Position numbers and translations under genes: made by a program. Below are positions 14,658 through 22,856 of a stretch of 64,000 nucleotides of DNA, in pieces. Below the pieces are notes generated by a model that was not told the DNA's origin, searched no databases, and was given only the letters and a program-made list of their open reading frames with translations. The stretch is from Microlunatus lacustris. Lineage in GTDB: Bacteria > Actinomycetota > Actinomycetes > Propionibacteriales > Propionibacteriaceae. The stretch covers positions 248,001 through 312,000 of the forward strand of contig BAAAJN010000006.1 in NCBI GenBank assembly GCA_039527025.1, read 5' to 3'. Each line of letters begins with the position of its first letter. Position 1 is the first letter of the stretch.

Positions 14658-16154
14658 TCATCCCACGGCCTCCTGGCGTCGACGCGTCAGCTTCAGCAGC
14701 GGGGGCAGGACGACCGCGAGCAGAGCGACCAGCAGCACCACCCGGCTGAACCACGAGTCGACCAGCGTGGTCAGGTCGCCCTCGCTGATGGCCAGCGCCC
14801 GGCGCAGGTTGGTCTCGGCGATCGGCCCGAGGATCAGCCCGATCACCGCCGGGGCCACCGGCCAGCCGAAGCGCCGCATGACGAAGCCGAGCAGGCCGAG
14901 GACCAGCAGGATCACCAGGTCCAGCGGCTGGGCGTTGACCGCGTACGAGCCCAGCGAGGCGAACAGCAGGATGCCGGCGTACAGGTAGGGCCGCGGGATC
15001 TTCAGCAGCTTCACCCAGATGCCGACCAGCGGCAGGTTGAGCACCAGCAGCATGACGTTGCCGATGAACAGCGAGGCGATCAGCGTCCAGACCAGGGTGG
15101 ACTCCGTCGTCAGCAGGGTCGGGCCCGGCTGGATCCCGTAGCCCTGGAAGGCGGCCAGCAGGATGGCCGCGGTGGCCGAGGTCGGCAGGCCCAGGGTCAG
15201 CAGCGGGACCAGCACGCCGGCCGCCGCGGCGTTGTTGGCCGCCTCCGGTCCGGCGACGCCCTCGATCGCCCCGTGACCGAACTCGTCGGGGTGCTTGGTC
15301 AGCCGCCGCTCGGTGGCGTAGGAGAGGAAGGTCGGGATCTCCGCGCCGCCGGCCGGCAGGGCGCCGAAGGGGAAGCCGAACGCCGTCCCGCGCAGCCACG
15401 GCTTCCAGGAGCGGCGGAAGTCGGCCCCGGTCATGAACGAACCCTTGGAGCTCATCACCTGGACGGGACCGTGCCGCAGCCGCGAGGCGACGTGCAGGGC
15501 CTCACCGACGGCGAACAGGGCCACCGCGACGATCACGACGTCGATGCCGTCGGCCAGCTGCGGCAGGCCGAAGGTGAACCGCTGCTGCCCGGTGAGCAGG
15601 TCGGTGCCCACCAGCCCGAGGAACAGCCCGACGCAGAGCGAGGCGAGCCCGCGCAGCGGCGAGGAGCCCAGCACCGTGGCCACGGCGAGGAAGGCCAGCA
15701 GGGCCAGCGCGAAGTACTCGGCCGGCCCGATCGCGATCGCCAGCTCCACCACCGTCGGGGCCACCAGGGCCAGCAGCAGGGTGGCGATGGTGCCGGCGAC
15801 GAAGGAGCCGATCGCCGCGGTGCCCAGCGCGGCCGCACCCCGACCGGCCTTGGCCATCTTGTTCCCCTCGAGGGCGGTCATGATCGAGCTCGACTCGCCG
15901 GGGGTGTTCAGCAGGATGGACGTCGTCGAGCCGCCGTACATGCCCCCGTAGTAGATGCCGGCGAACATGATGAAGGCCGCCGTCGGCTCGAGCACGTAGG
16001 TGATCGGCAGCAGCAGCGCCACCGTCATGGCCGGCCCGATGCCGGGGAGCACGCCCACCGCGGTCCCGAGCAGCACCCCGAGCAGCGCGAAGAGCAGGTT
16101 CAACGGGGTCAGGGCTTCGCCGAAGCCGTCGAGCAGCTGGACGAACGCCTCCAT
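14658..16154 (-). CDS. tctA: Tripartite tricarboxylate transporter, large permease TctA
   Basis: The 498-residue polytopic membrane protein, with about ten to twelve helices, has the family marks GVLPGIGPAMTVALLLP and GIYYGGMYGGSTTSILLNTPG near the N-terminus. The related repeat GALPAGGAEIPTFLSY lies in the middle. TctA forms the ion-coupled channel for citrate-like carboxylates delivered by the binding protein TctC. It sits 22 bases after tctB in the order tctC-tctB-tctA. No TctD/TctE two-component system is adjacent, so regulation is not visible here. The substrate cannot be predicted from the permease. Confidence 0.93.
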   Translation of the reverse strand: MEAFVQLLDGFGEALTPLNLLFALLGVLLGTAVGVLPGIGPAMTVALLLPITYVLEPTAAFIMFAGIYYGGMYGGSTTSILLNTPGESSSIMTALEGNKMAKAGRGAAALGTAAIGSFVAGTIATLLLALVAPTVVELAIAIGPAEYFALALLAFLAVATVLGSSPLRGLASLCVGLFLGLVGTDLLTGQQRFTFGLPQLADGIDVVIVAVALFAVGEALHVASRLRHGPVQVMSSKGSFMTGADFRRSWKPWLRGTAFGFPFGALPAGGAEIPTFLSYATERRLTKHPDEFGHGAIEGVAGPEAANNAAAAGVLVPLLTLGLPTSATAAILLAAFQGYGIQPGPTLLTTESTLVWTLIASLFIGNVMLLVLNLPLVGIWVKLLKIPRPYLYAGILLFASLGSYAVNAQPLDLVILLVLGLLGFVMRRFGWPVAPAVIGLILGPIAETNLRRALAISEGDLTTLVDSWFSRVVLLVALLAVVLPPLLKLTRRRQEAVG

Positions 16155-16176
16155 CAGACCTCCCCGCCCGCGGCCG

Positions 16177-16731
16177 TCACAGCCACTCCGTCGCCAGCTC
16201 GAGCAGGATCCCGCCGGGCAGCACCACGCCGAGGGCCTTGACGAACAGCAGCCAGATGATGACGGAGGTGATGCCGCCGGCGACCAGCGGCCGGACGATG
16301 CCGCGGGCCCCGAGCGCCCAGGCGACCACGCCGAACATCGAGGTGACGGCCAGCGGCCAGCCGACCACGTTGATCAGCAGGGCGTGGACCAGAAAGGCGA
16401 CCGCGATGATGCCGACCGCGCGCCACGAGGTGGGGGCGTCGGGGTCGATGTCCTCGCCGTCCTCCTCCGGGCCCCGGTCGCCGCGCAGGACGCGGACCGC
16501 CAGCACGGCGCCGACGACGACGGTCGCCCCGCCCACCAGGTAGGGGAAGAAGCGCGGGCCGACGGTGTTGGCGGAGCCGGGCACCGCGATGCCCCGGGCG
16601 TCCAGCACCAGATAGGCGCCCAGGGCGACGAGCAGCACGCTGAGCACCAGCTCCCCTCGGCGCGGTCCGCGCTCGGGAGGGGTCTGCGCAGGCAGCGCGG
16701 TGGCCCGCGGGCTGGCCGGTGGGGCGGTCAC
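16177..16731 (-). CDS. tctB: Tripartite tricarboxylate transporter, small permease TctB
   Basis: The 184-residue membrane protein has four predicted helices: LVLSVLLVALGAYLVLDA, FFPYLVGGATVVVGAVLAV, AVGIIAVAFLVHALLI and a C-terminal pair around TSVIIWLLFVKALGVVLPGG. The PRFFPYLVG and LPGG elements are usual for TctB, the companion subunit that completes the membrane complex with TctA. The GTG at 16731 overlaps the tctC stop (GTGA). The N-terminal 25 residues are Pro/Arg-rich and cytosolic. Confidence 0.9.
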   Translation of the reverse strand: MTAPPASPRATALPAQTPPERGPRRGELVLSVLLVALGAYLVLDARGIAVPGSANTVGPRFFPYLVGGATVVVGAVLAVRVLRGDRGPEEDGEDIDPDAPTSWRAVGIIAVAFLVHALLINVVGWPLAVTSMFGVVAWALGARGIVRPLVAGGITSVIIWLLFVKALGVVLPGGILLELATEWL

Positions 16732-17705
16732 GTCAGCCCGATGTCGGACAGGATCGCTTGCACGCGGGTCTCCTCCTCGGTCAGGAAGGTGGCGAACTCC
16801 TCACCGGCGAGGAAGATGTCGTCGAAGCCGTTCTTGGCCAGCACGTCCCTCCACTCCGGGGTGTCGTGCGCCGAGGTGACCAGGTCGGTGAGGGCCGTCC
16901 GGGCCTCGGCGGTGAGCCGCGGGTGCGACATCAGCCCGCGCCAGTTGGAGAGCACGACGTCGTAGCCGGCCTCGGCGATGGTCGGCACCTCGGGCACCTG
17001 GCCGGAGCGCTGCTCGCTGGACACGGCCAGGCCCTTGAGGTCGCCGGACAGCACCTGCGGGCCGTACTCCCCCACCCCGGAGATGCCGGCCGCGACCTTG
17101 CCGCCCAGCAGGGCGGCCAGCGACTCGCCCCCGCCGGAGTAGGCGATGTAGTTGATCTTCCGCGGGTCGACCCCAGCCGCGCCGGCGAGCAGGCCGGCGA
17201 GGATCTGGTCGGTGCCGCCCGCCGAGCCGCCGGCCACCGCCAGTCCACCGGTGTCGTCCTTCCAGGCGGTGACGAAGTCCTCGAGCGTCTCGTAGGGCGA
17301 GTCGCCGGGGACGACGATGATCTCGGCCTCGCCGACCAGCCGGGCGATGGGCGTGACGTCGGTCAGCTTGACCGCCGACTTGTTGGTCTCGACGGCTCCC
17401 ACCATCACCAGGCCCATCATCATCAGCAGCGCGTCGTCGGACTCCCGGCTGAGCTGGCCGAGGCCGATGGTGCCGCCGGCCCCCTCGACGTTGAACACCT
17501 GGACGTTGCGCGCCAGGCCGGTGGAGCGGATCACCCGCTGCAGCAGTCGCGCCGTGGTGTCCCAGCCGCCCCCGGGACTGGCCGGGGCCATGATCCGCAG
17601 CCGCGACAGGTCACCCGGGCGGGCGATCGTCCCGGCGCAGCCGGTGAGGGCCAGCGCCGGCAGGCCGAGCACGCCGGTCAGCACGGTCCTGCGCGTCAGC
17701 GTCAC
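16728..17705 (-). CDS. tctC: Tripartite tricarboxylate transporter substrate-binding lipoprotein, TctC/Bug family
   Basis: The 325-residue protein has a lipoprotein signal ending in LALTGC (C23) with a TRRT motif that could suit Tat export. The mature domain starts LRIMAPASPGGGWDTTARLLQ, typical of Bug proteins, which hold organic acids between two lobes using loop residues rather than a positively charged pocket. Later parts include GGSAGGTDQI and KINYIAYSGGGESLAALLGG. It captures the substrate outside the membrane for TctAB. It is the first gene of the operon; the 107-base gap upstream should hold the promoter. The ligand is unknown (citrate, tricarballylate and aromatic acids are all known for the family). 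Confidence 0.92.
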   Translation of the reverse strand: MTLTRRTVLTGVLGLPALALTGCAGTIARPGDLSRLRIMAPASPGGGWDTTARLLQRVIRSTGLARNVQVFNVEGAGGTIGLGQLSRESDDALLMMMGLVMVGAVETNKSAVKLTDVTPIARLVGEAEIIVVPGDSPYETLEDFVTAWKDDTGGLAVAGGSAGGTDQILAGLLAGAAGVDPRKINYIAYSGGGESLAALLGGKVAAGISGVGEYGPQVLSGDLKGLAVSSEQRSGQVPEVPTIAEAGYDVVLSNWRGLMSHPRLTAEARTALTDLVTSAHDTPEWRDVLAKNGFDDIFLAGEEFATFLTEEETRVQAILSDIGLT

Positions 17706-17812
17706 GTCGTCCCCGTCCTCCGACCCCGGTGTCGGTTCGGACGCTACACCGACCCGCCGACAGGGCGGGAGACCCTGACCCGCCCGAGGTCGGACCGGTG
17801 GCCGGGCGGGCC

Positions 17813-18508
17813 TCAGGGCGAGCCGAGCGCGTCCAGCCGGCGGGCTCGGCCCAGCAGCCCGACGCCGACCAGCATCACCGCGCCAGCGAGCAGCAGGGCG
17901 TAGGACCCGCCGAGGTGGCGGGTCACCGCGGCCGCCGCCAGGGCACCCAGCCCCATCGTGACGATGGCGCCCAGCCGGCGCAGCCAGGCCTCGCCGCTGC
18001 CGCCCCCGGCCCGGCTGTCGGTCGACAGGTTCACCATGGTCATCGTCACCACCACCGTGGACAGGTCGCGGATGCCGATCTGCTTGACCCCGGCCGCCTG
18101 CGCGCCGAGCAGCAGGGCCAGCAGCCCGGTGATCACCACCATGACCGGGGTGCCGATCGCGCCCAGCGCCACCCAGACCGCGCCCAGCGCCAGCACCAGC
18201 ACCGTGTTCGCCAGCAGCATCACCAGGGTGCGGCGGCGCAGCCGCGCCCGCGAGCCGGCCCGGCCGGCGAGCCGCCCGCCCAGCACGGCGCCGAGCATGA
18301 ACGCGAGCAGCGCGACGAGGTTGTTCAGCAGGGGGATCTCGTCCACCCCGATCAGCCCGAACCCGATGAACAGCACGTTGCCCGTCATGTTGCCGGTGAA
18401 GACCCGGTCCAGGGCGAGGTAGCTGACCCCGTCGATCGCGCCGGTCGCCACCGTCAGCACCAGCAGCCCCCCCTCGTACGCGCGCTGGGGCCAGGGTCGG
18501 TCGGGCAT
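17813..18508 (-). CDS. YoaK/DUF1275-family membrane protein
   Basis: The 231-residue protein has about six hydrophobic helices and opens with the characteristic GAIDGVSYLALDRVFTGNMTGNVLFIGFGL, followed by ARVGSR-like basic loops and QAAGVKQIGIRDLSTVVVTMT. DUF1275 proteins are widespread inner-membrane proteins of unknown function. ATG at 18508 follows GAGGAGAA and is preferred to a longer frame reaching 18610. It is divergent from the aldo/keto reductase gene. The intergenic gap is only 100 bases. Confidence 0.87.
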   Translation of the reverse strand: MPDRPWPQRAYEGGLLVLTVATGAIDGVSYLALDRVFTGNMTGNVLFIGFGLIGVDEIPLLNNLVALLAFMLGAVLGGRLAGRAGSRARLRRRTLVMLLANTVLVLALGAVWVALGAIGTPVMVVITGLLALLLGAQAAGVKQIGIRDLSTVVVTMTMVNLSTDSRAGGGSGEAWLRRLGAIVTMGLGALAAAAVTRHLGGSYALLLAGAVMLVGVGLLGRARRLDALGSP

Positions 18509-18608
18509 ACCAGGTTCTCCTCGCGGACGGCGGCAGGTCGCGGTCACCCTAGAGGTGCACCCCGGGCCCCCGGTCGGGCGTCTCGGAGCCGTTCCTAGAC
18601 TCCCGGGC

Positions 18609-19661
18609 ATGGACTACCGCCAGCTCGGCCGCTCCGGCCTCCGCGTCTCGACCATCACTCTCGGCACCATGGGCTTCGGGGGCAGCGGCTGGGCCGCTGC
18701 CGTCGGCAAGATCGACGTCGAGGGCGCCAAGCGCCAGATCGGCCTCGCCCGCGACGCCGGGGTCAACCTCTTCGACACCGCCGACGTCTACTCCGACGGC
18801 ACCTCGGAGGAGATCCTCGGCCAGGCCCTCGGGTCGGCCCGCGACGAGGTGCTGGTGGCCACCAAGGTCCGGATGCCCATGGGCGACGGGCCGAACGACG
18901 CCGGTCTGTCCCGGCACCACGTCATCCGGGGCGCCGAGGCGAGCCTGCGCCGCCTCGGCACCGACCACATCGACCTCTACCAGGTCCACGAGTGGGACGG
19001 CCACACCCCGCTCGAGGAGACCCTGCACGCCCTCGACACCCTCGTCCAGTCGGGCAAGGTGCGCTACGTCGGCTGCTCCAACTACGCGGCGTGGCAGCTG
19101 ACCAAGGCGCTGTGGACGGCCGACCGGCACGGCTACCAGCCCTTCGTCAGCCAGCAGGTCTACTACTCCCTGCAGGCCCGCGACATCGAGGACGAGCTGG
19201 TGCCGCTGGCCGTCGACCAGGGCCTCGGCATCCTGGTCTGGAGCCCGATCGCCGGTGGTCTGCTGTCCGGCAAGTACCGCCGCGGCGTCGACGCGCCCGC
19301 CGGCAGCCGGCACCTCGGGGAGTGGAGCGAGCCGCCGGTGCACGACGAGGACAAGCTGTACGACACCATCGAGGAGCTGGTGGCCATCGGTGCGGCGCAC
19401 GGCGTCTCCGCAGCCCAGGTCGCGCTGGCGTACACGATCGCCAAGCCCGCCATCACCTCGGTCATCGTCGGGGCTCGCACCGAGGAGCAGCTGGCCGACA
19501 ACCTGGCCGCAGCCGAGCTGGCCCTCACCGCCGAGGAGATGGACCGGCTGGACGCGGTCAGCGCGCAACCGCTGCGCTACCCCTACTGGCACCAGGCCGC
19601 CACCTCCTCGGACCGGCTGAGCCCGGCCGACCTGACGCTGCTGCAGCGGCACCTGGGCTGA
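18609..19661 (+). CDS. Aldo/keto reductase
   Basis: The 350-residue (alpha/beta)8 NADPH oxidoreductase belongs to the group around E. coli YghZ/YajO-type enzymes. The catalytic tetrad is in place: Asp and Tyr in NLFDTADVYSDG, Lys in LVATKV and His in LYQVHEWD. The cofactor loop SVIVGARTEEQLADNL is near the C-terminus. It reduces aldehydes or ketones; the natural substrate is unknown. The ATG at 18609 matches the family start (DYRQLGRSGLRVS). No operon partner is evident; the next gene starts 53 bases later on the same strand and could be co-transcribed. Confidence 0.92.
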   Translation: MDYRQLGRSGLRVSTITLGTMGFGGSGWAAAVGKIDVEGAKRQIGLARDAGVNLFDTADVYSDGTSEEILGQALGSARDEVLVATKVRMPMGDGPNDAGLSRHHVIRGAEASLRRLGTDHIDLYQVHEWDGHTPLEETLHALDTLVQSGKVRYVGCSNYAAWQLTKALWTADRHGYQPFVSQQVYYSLQARDIEDELVPLAVDQGLGILVWSPIAGGLLSGKYRRGVDAPAGSRHLGEWSEPPVHDEDKLYDTIEELVAIGAAHGVSAAQVALAYTIAKPAITSVIVGARTEEQLADNLAAAELALTAEEMDRLDAVSAQPLRYPYWHQAATSSDRLSPADLTLLQRHLG

Positions 19662-19714
19662 GCACCGCGCTCCCCGTCCTTGCCGCGTCGTCCCGGCGCT
19701 GCTAGGACGGGGGC

Positions 19715-20653
19715 GTGAGCACCACCGCCACCCCGGGGCTGCGGCCCGCCACCTCCCCCACCGTCACCGACGGGGGCCTGGAGACCGAGCTGGTCTTCCA
19801 CGCCGGCGTCGAGCTGGCCCACTTCGCCGCGTTCCCGCTGCTCGACCACGAGCAGGGCCGGGCACTGCTGCGCGACTACTACCGCGACTACGCCGAGGTC
19901 GCGGTCCGGGCCGGCGCCGGACTGCTGCTGGAGACGCCGACCTGGCGGGCCAACCCGGACTGGGGCGCCCGGCTCGGCCGCGACGCCGCCAGCCTCGCCC
20001 GGACCAACCGCGGCGCGGTGGCCTTCCTGTCCGACCTCGGCGCCGGCTACGCCGACCAGGTGCCGGCGGTCACCGTCGCCGGCATGGTCGGCCCACGAGG
20101 CGATGGCTACCGGGCTGACGACGACGTCGACCCGGTCGAGGCGGCGGCCTACCACCGCCCGCAGGTGGAAGCCTTCGCCGAGGCCGGCGCCGACCTGGTC
20201 ACCGCCCTCACCCTGACCACCGCGGGCGAGGCGGTCGGCGTGGTGCGCGCGGCCCGGTCGGCGGGACTGCCGGTCGCGGTCTCGTTCACCGTGGAGACCG
20301 ACGGCCGGCTGCCCGACGGCAGCCTGCTGGCCGACGCGGTCGAGCGGGTCGACGCCGACGGCGGGCCCGACTTCTTCCTGCTGAACTGCGCCCACCCGCA
20401 GCACGTGCTGCGGGCCCTCGAGGAGCCCGGCGGCTGGCAGTCCCGCATCCGCGGGCTGCGCTGCAACGCCTCGACCGCCAGCCACGCCGAGCTGGACGCG
20501 GCCGAAGAGCTGGACGAGGGCGACCTGGACGTCTTCGCCGCCGGCCACGCCACCCTCCGGTCGCGGCTGCCGTGGCTCACCGTGCTCGGTGGCTGCTGCG
20601 GCACCGACGTCCGCCACGTCGCCCGGATCTGGGGCGTCGAGCCGCCCCGCTGA
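19715..20653 (+). CDS. Homocysteine S-methyltransferase family protein
   Basis: The 312-residue barrel protein has the zinc ligands of the family: a cysteine in FLLNCAHP and two adjacent cysteines in LGGCCGTD near the C-terminus. The N-terminal TVTDGGLETELVF is the usual opening. Family members move methyl groups from S-methylmethionine or betaines to homocysteine to form methionine. Sequence alone does not show which donor is used. GTG at 19715 is the likely start. It follows the aldo/keto reductase closely, with no pathway link apparent. A cobalamin-binding module is absent, so it is not MetH-like. Confidence 0.87.
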   Translation: MSTTATPGLRPATSPTVTDGGLETELVFHAGVELAHFAAFPLLDHEQGRALLRDYYRDYAEVAVRAGAGLLLETPTWRANPDWGARLGRDAASLARTNRGAVAFLSDLGAGYADQVPAVTVAGMVGPRGDGYRADDDVDPVEAAAYHRPQVEAFAEAGADLVTALTLTTAGEAVGVVRAARSAGLPVAVSFTVETDGRLPDGSLLADAVERVDADGGPDFFLLNCAHPQHVLRALEEPGGWQSRIRGLRCNASTASHAELDAAEELDEGDLDVFAAGHATLRSRLPWLTVLGGCCGTDVRHVARIWGVEPPR

Positions 20654-20785
20654 GCATGGGCGGACGGGTGGCAGGGCTTCACGCTGCCGTCGCCGCTCGG
20701 ACACCGAAGCGTCACCTGAGGAGTCCAGGCTTCGAGCCGTCCAGCCCCTCGACGGCCGCGTGCCGCCGGTGACCGACGGAGACCC

Positions 20786-22816
20786 ATGCAGACCCTGCCC
20801 ATGCTCGGCCAGACCCACGGGAACCGCAGCGCGGTGACCTGCCACCTCAAGTGCGACAGCGCGTGCGCCCACCCCGCCCCCAACACCTCGGACGCCCCGA
20901 GCTTCCGCGACGTGGCCAGCACCCAGCTGAGCCGCCGCACGCTGCTGGCCGGCGCCGGGGCCGGTGCCCTGGCGCTCAGCACCACCCTGCCGACCCTCGC
21001 GCCGCAGCAGGCTGCCGCCGCCCCGACGAGCGCCGCGGCCGCCGGGCGCCGGGCGCCCCGGAGCCCGCTCGCCTTCGACCCCATCACCTCGGTGGCCGAC
21101 ACCGTGGACGCCGTCACCGTGCCGAAGGGCTACCGCTGGAACACCATCCTGCGCTGGGGCGACCCGCTGTTCCACACCTCGCCGGCCTTCGACCCGACGC
21201 ACCCCGACGCCGAGGCGCAGGAGGAGCAGTTCGGGTACAACAACGACTACCTCGACATCATGGTCACCGACCGGCGCGGCCGCGAGGCGCTGCTGGTCTG
21301 CAACCACGAGTACACCAACCGCGCGATCATGTTCCCGCCGACCGCCGACGACGCGGCCGAGGCCGAGGTGCTGCGGACGCTGATGGCCGCGCACGGCATG
21401 AGCGTGGTGGACCTGCGCCGCGGCGGCAAGGGCCGGCCGTGGCGCTACGTCCGCGGCGGTGAGCACAACCGCCGGATCACCGCGAACACCCTCTTCCAGC
21501 TGACCGGCCCCGCCGCCGGCAGCGAGCTGGTCCGCACGGCCGCCGACCCCAGCGGCACCCGGGTCAAGGGCACTTTCGGCAACTGCGCCGGCGGCACCAC
21601 CCCGTGGGGCACCGTTCTGTCGGGCGAGGAGAACTTCAACGGCTACTTCCGGGCCGACCCCACCGCGAAGGGCTCCAAGCGGTACGGGCTCACCGACGCC
21701 CCGAGCGTCTACGGCTGGGAGGCCATCGACCCCCGGTTCGACGCGCGCGAGGGCGACCACGTCAACGAGCCGAACCGCTTCGGTTACATCGTCGAGATCG
21801 ACCCGAGCGACCCGGACTCGACGCCGCGCAAGCACACCGCGATGGGCCGCTTCAAGCACGAGGGCGCCAACGTGCACATCGGCCGCGACGGCACCGTCGC
21901 CGCCTACATGGGCGACGACGAGCGCTTCGACTACCTCTACAAGTTCGTCAGCCGGTGGAAGTACCGCCCGGGCTCCAGCAAGGCAGCCCGTCGGCACAAC
22001 CTCAAGCTGCTCACCGAGGGCGACCTCTACGTGGCCCGCTTCAGCGGCAGCCAGAAGCCGACGAACGACAACCTCGGACGGGGCGCGTGGATCCCGCTGA
22101 CCCTCGACGGCCGGTCGATGGTCCCCGGCTTCACCGTCGAGGAGGTGCTGGTGCACACCCGGCTCGCCGCCGACGTCGTCAAGCCGACCCCGATGGACCG
22201 CTGCGAGGACGTGGAGCCCAACCCCCGCACCGGCAAGGTCTACGTCGCCTGCACCAACAACGACCGCCGCGGCGTCGGCGCCAACCCGGCTCCGGACCCG
22301 GCCAACCCGCGCCCGGCGAACAAGAACGGCCACGTCATCGAGATCACCGAGCGGCACGGGGACCCGGGCGCCACGTCGTTCGACTGGAACCTGTTCCTGG
22401 TCTGCGGCGACACCGACCAGGCCGGCACCTACTTCGGCGGCTACGAGGGCCCGGTCGCCCCGATCTCCTGCCCGGACAACGTCGCCTTCGACTCCGGCGG
22501 CAACCTGTGGATCTCCACCGACGGCCAGCCGAGCTCGATCGGCAAGAACGACGGGCTGTTCCGGGTGCCGCTGGAGGGCGAGGACCGCGGGCACGTCGTC
22601 CAGTTCCTCGCCGTCCCCACCCAGGCGGAGACCTGCGGGCCGGTCATCCACGACCGCGACGGGTCGGTGTTCGTCGCCGTCCAGCACCCGGGCGAGGACG
22701 GCAGCTGGGAGGAGCAGATCTCCTACTTCCCCGACTACGTGGCCGCCGGCTCCCGGCCCCGCAAGGGCGCCTGGCGCGGGCCCCGTCCCTCGGTGATCCA
22801 GGTCACCCAGGACTGA
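20786..22816 (+). CDS. phoX: PhoX-type alkaline phosphatase (DUF839), Tat-exported
   Basis: The 676-residue protein has a twin-arginine signal SRRTLLAGAGAGALAL (R50, R51), placed unusually far in, behind a conserved-looking N-terminal segment with three cysteines four residues apart (C19, C23, C27). The mature domain holds the PhoX pattern YNNDYLDIMV, CNHEYTN, GTFGNCAGGTTPWGTVLSGEEN and GRFKHEGANV. It also has MDRCEDVEPNPRTGKVYVACTNN and CPDNVAFDSGGNLWISTDG. PhoX enzymes use iron and calcium to release phosphate from organic monoesters outside the membrane. It stands alone; a possible phosphate-control box upstream was too weak to call. Confidence is high for family, lower for actual phosphatase activity. 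Confidence 0.9.
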   Translation: MQTLPMLGQTHGNRSAVTCHLKCDSACAHPAPNTSDAPSFRDVASTQLSRRTLLAGAGAGALALSTTLPTLAPQQAAAAPTSAAAAGRRAPRSPLAFDPITSVADTVDAVTVPKGYRWNTILRWGDPLFHTSPAFDPTHPDAEAQEEQFGYNNDYLDIMVTDRRGREALLVCNHEYTNRAIMFPPTADDAAEAEVLRTLMAAHGMSVVDLRRGGKGRPWRYVRGGEHNRRITANTLFQLTGPAAGSELVRTAADPSGTRVKGTFGNCAGGTTPWGTVLSGEENFNGYFRADPTAKGSKRYGLTDAPSVYGWEAIDPRFDAREGDHVNEPNRFGYIVEIDPSDPDSTPRKHTAMGRFKHEGANVHIGRDGTVAAYMGDDERFDYLYKFVSRWKYRPGSSKAARRHNLKLLTEGDLYVARFSGSQKPTNDNLGRGAWIPLTLDGRSMVPGFTVEEVLVHTRLAADVVKPTPMDRCEDVEPNPRTGKVYVACTNNDRRGVGANPAPDPANPRPANKNGHVIEITERHGDPGATSFDWNLFLVCGDTDQAGTYFGGYEGPVAPISCPDNVAFDSGGNLWISTDGQPSSIGKNDGLFRVPLEGEDRGHVVQFLAVPTQAETCGPVIHDRDGSVFVAVQHPGEDGSWEEQISYFPDYVAAGSRPRKGAWRGPRPSVIQVTQD

Positions 22817-22820
22817 GGAC

Positions 22821-22856
22821 CGGCTGCGGCTCCGCTCACCCGCGGGGCCGCAGCCG
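22821..22856. terminator. Hairpin terminator between converging phoX and sulfotransferase genes
   Basis: A perfect 10-bp stem CGGCTGCGGC/GCCGCAGCCG with a 16-base loop begins four bases after the phoX stop. Its right arm overlaps the last codons of the opposing gene. It could stop transcription from both sides. Confidence 0.7.

Noticed and set aside
13845..16241. 798-residue open frame on the plus strand opposite tctA
   Set aside because: Composition is Gln/Arg/His/Gly-rich low-complexity typical of antisense frames in GC-rich DNA; tctA and tctB on the other strand are clear.
20677..20720. CTTCACG and CGTCACC 33 bases apart before phoX, like PhoP box direct repeats
   Set aside because: Spacing is a multiple of 11 but intermediate units are missing and the matches are short.
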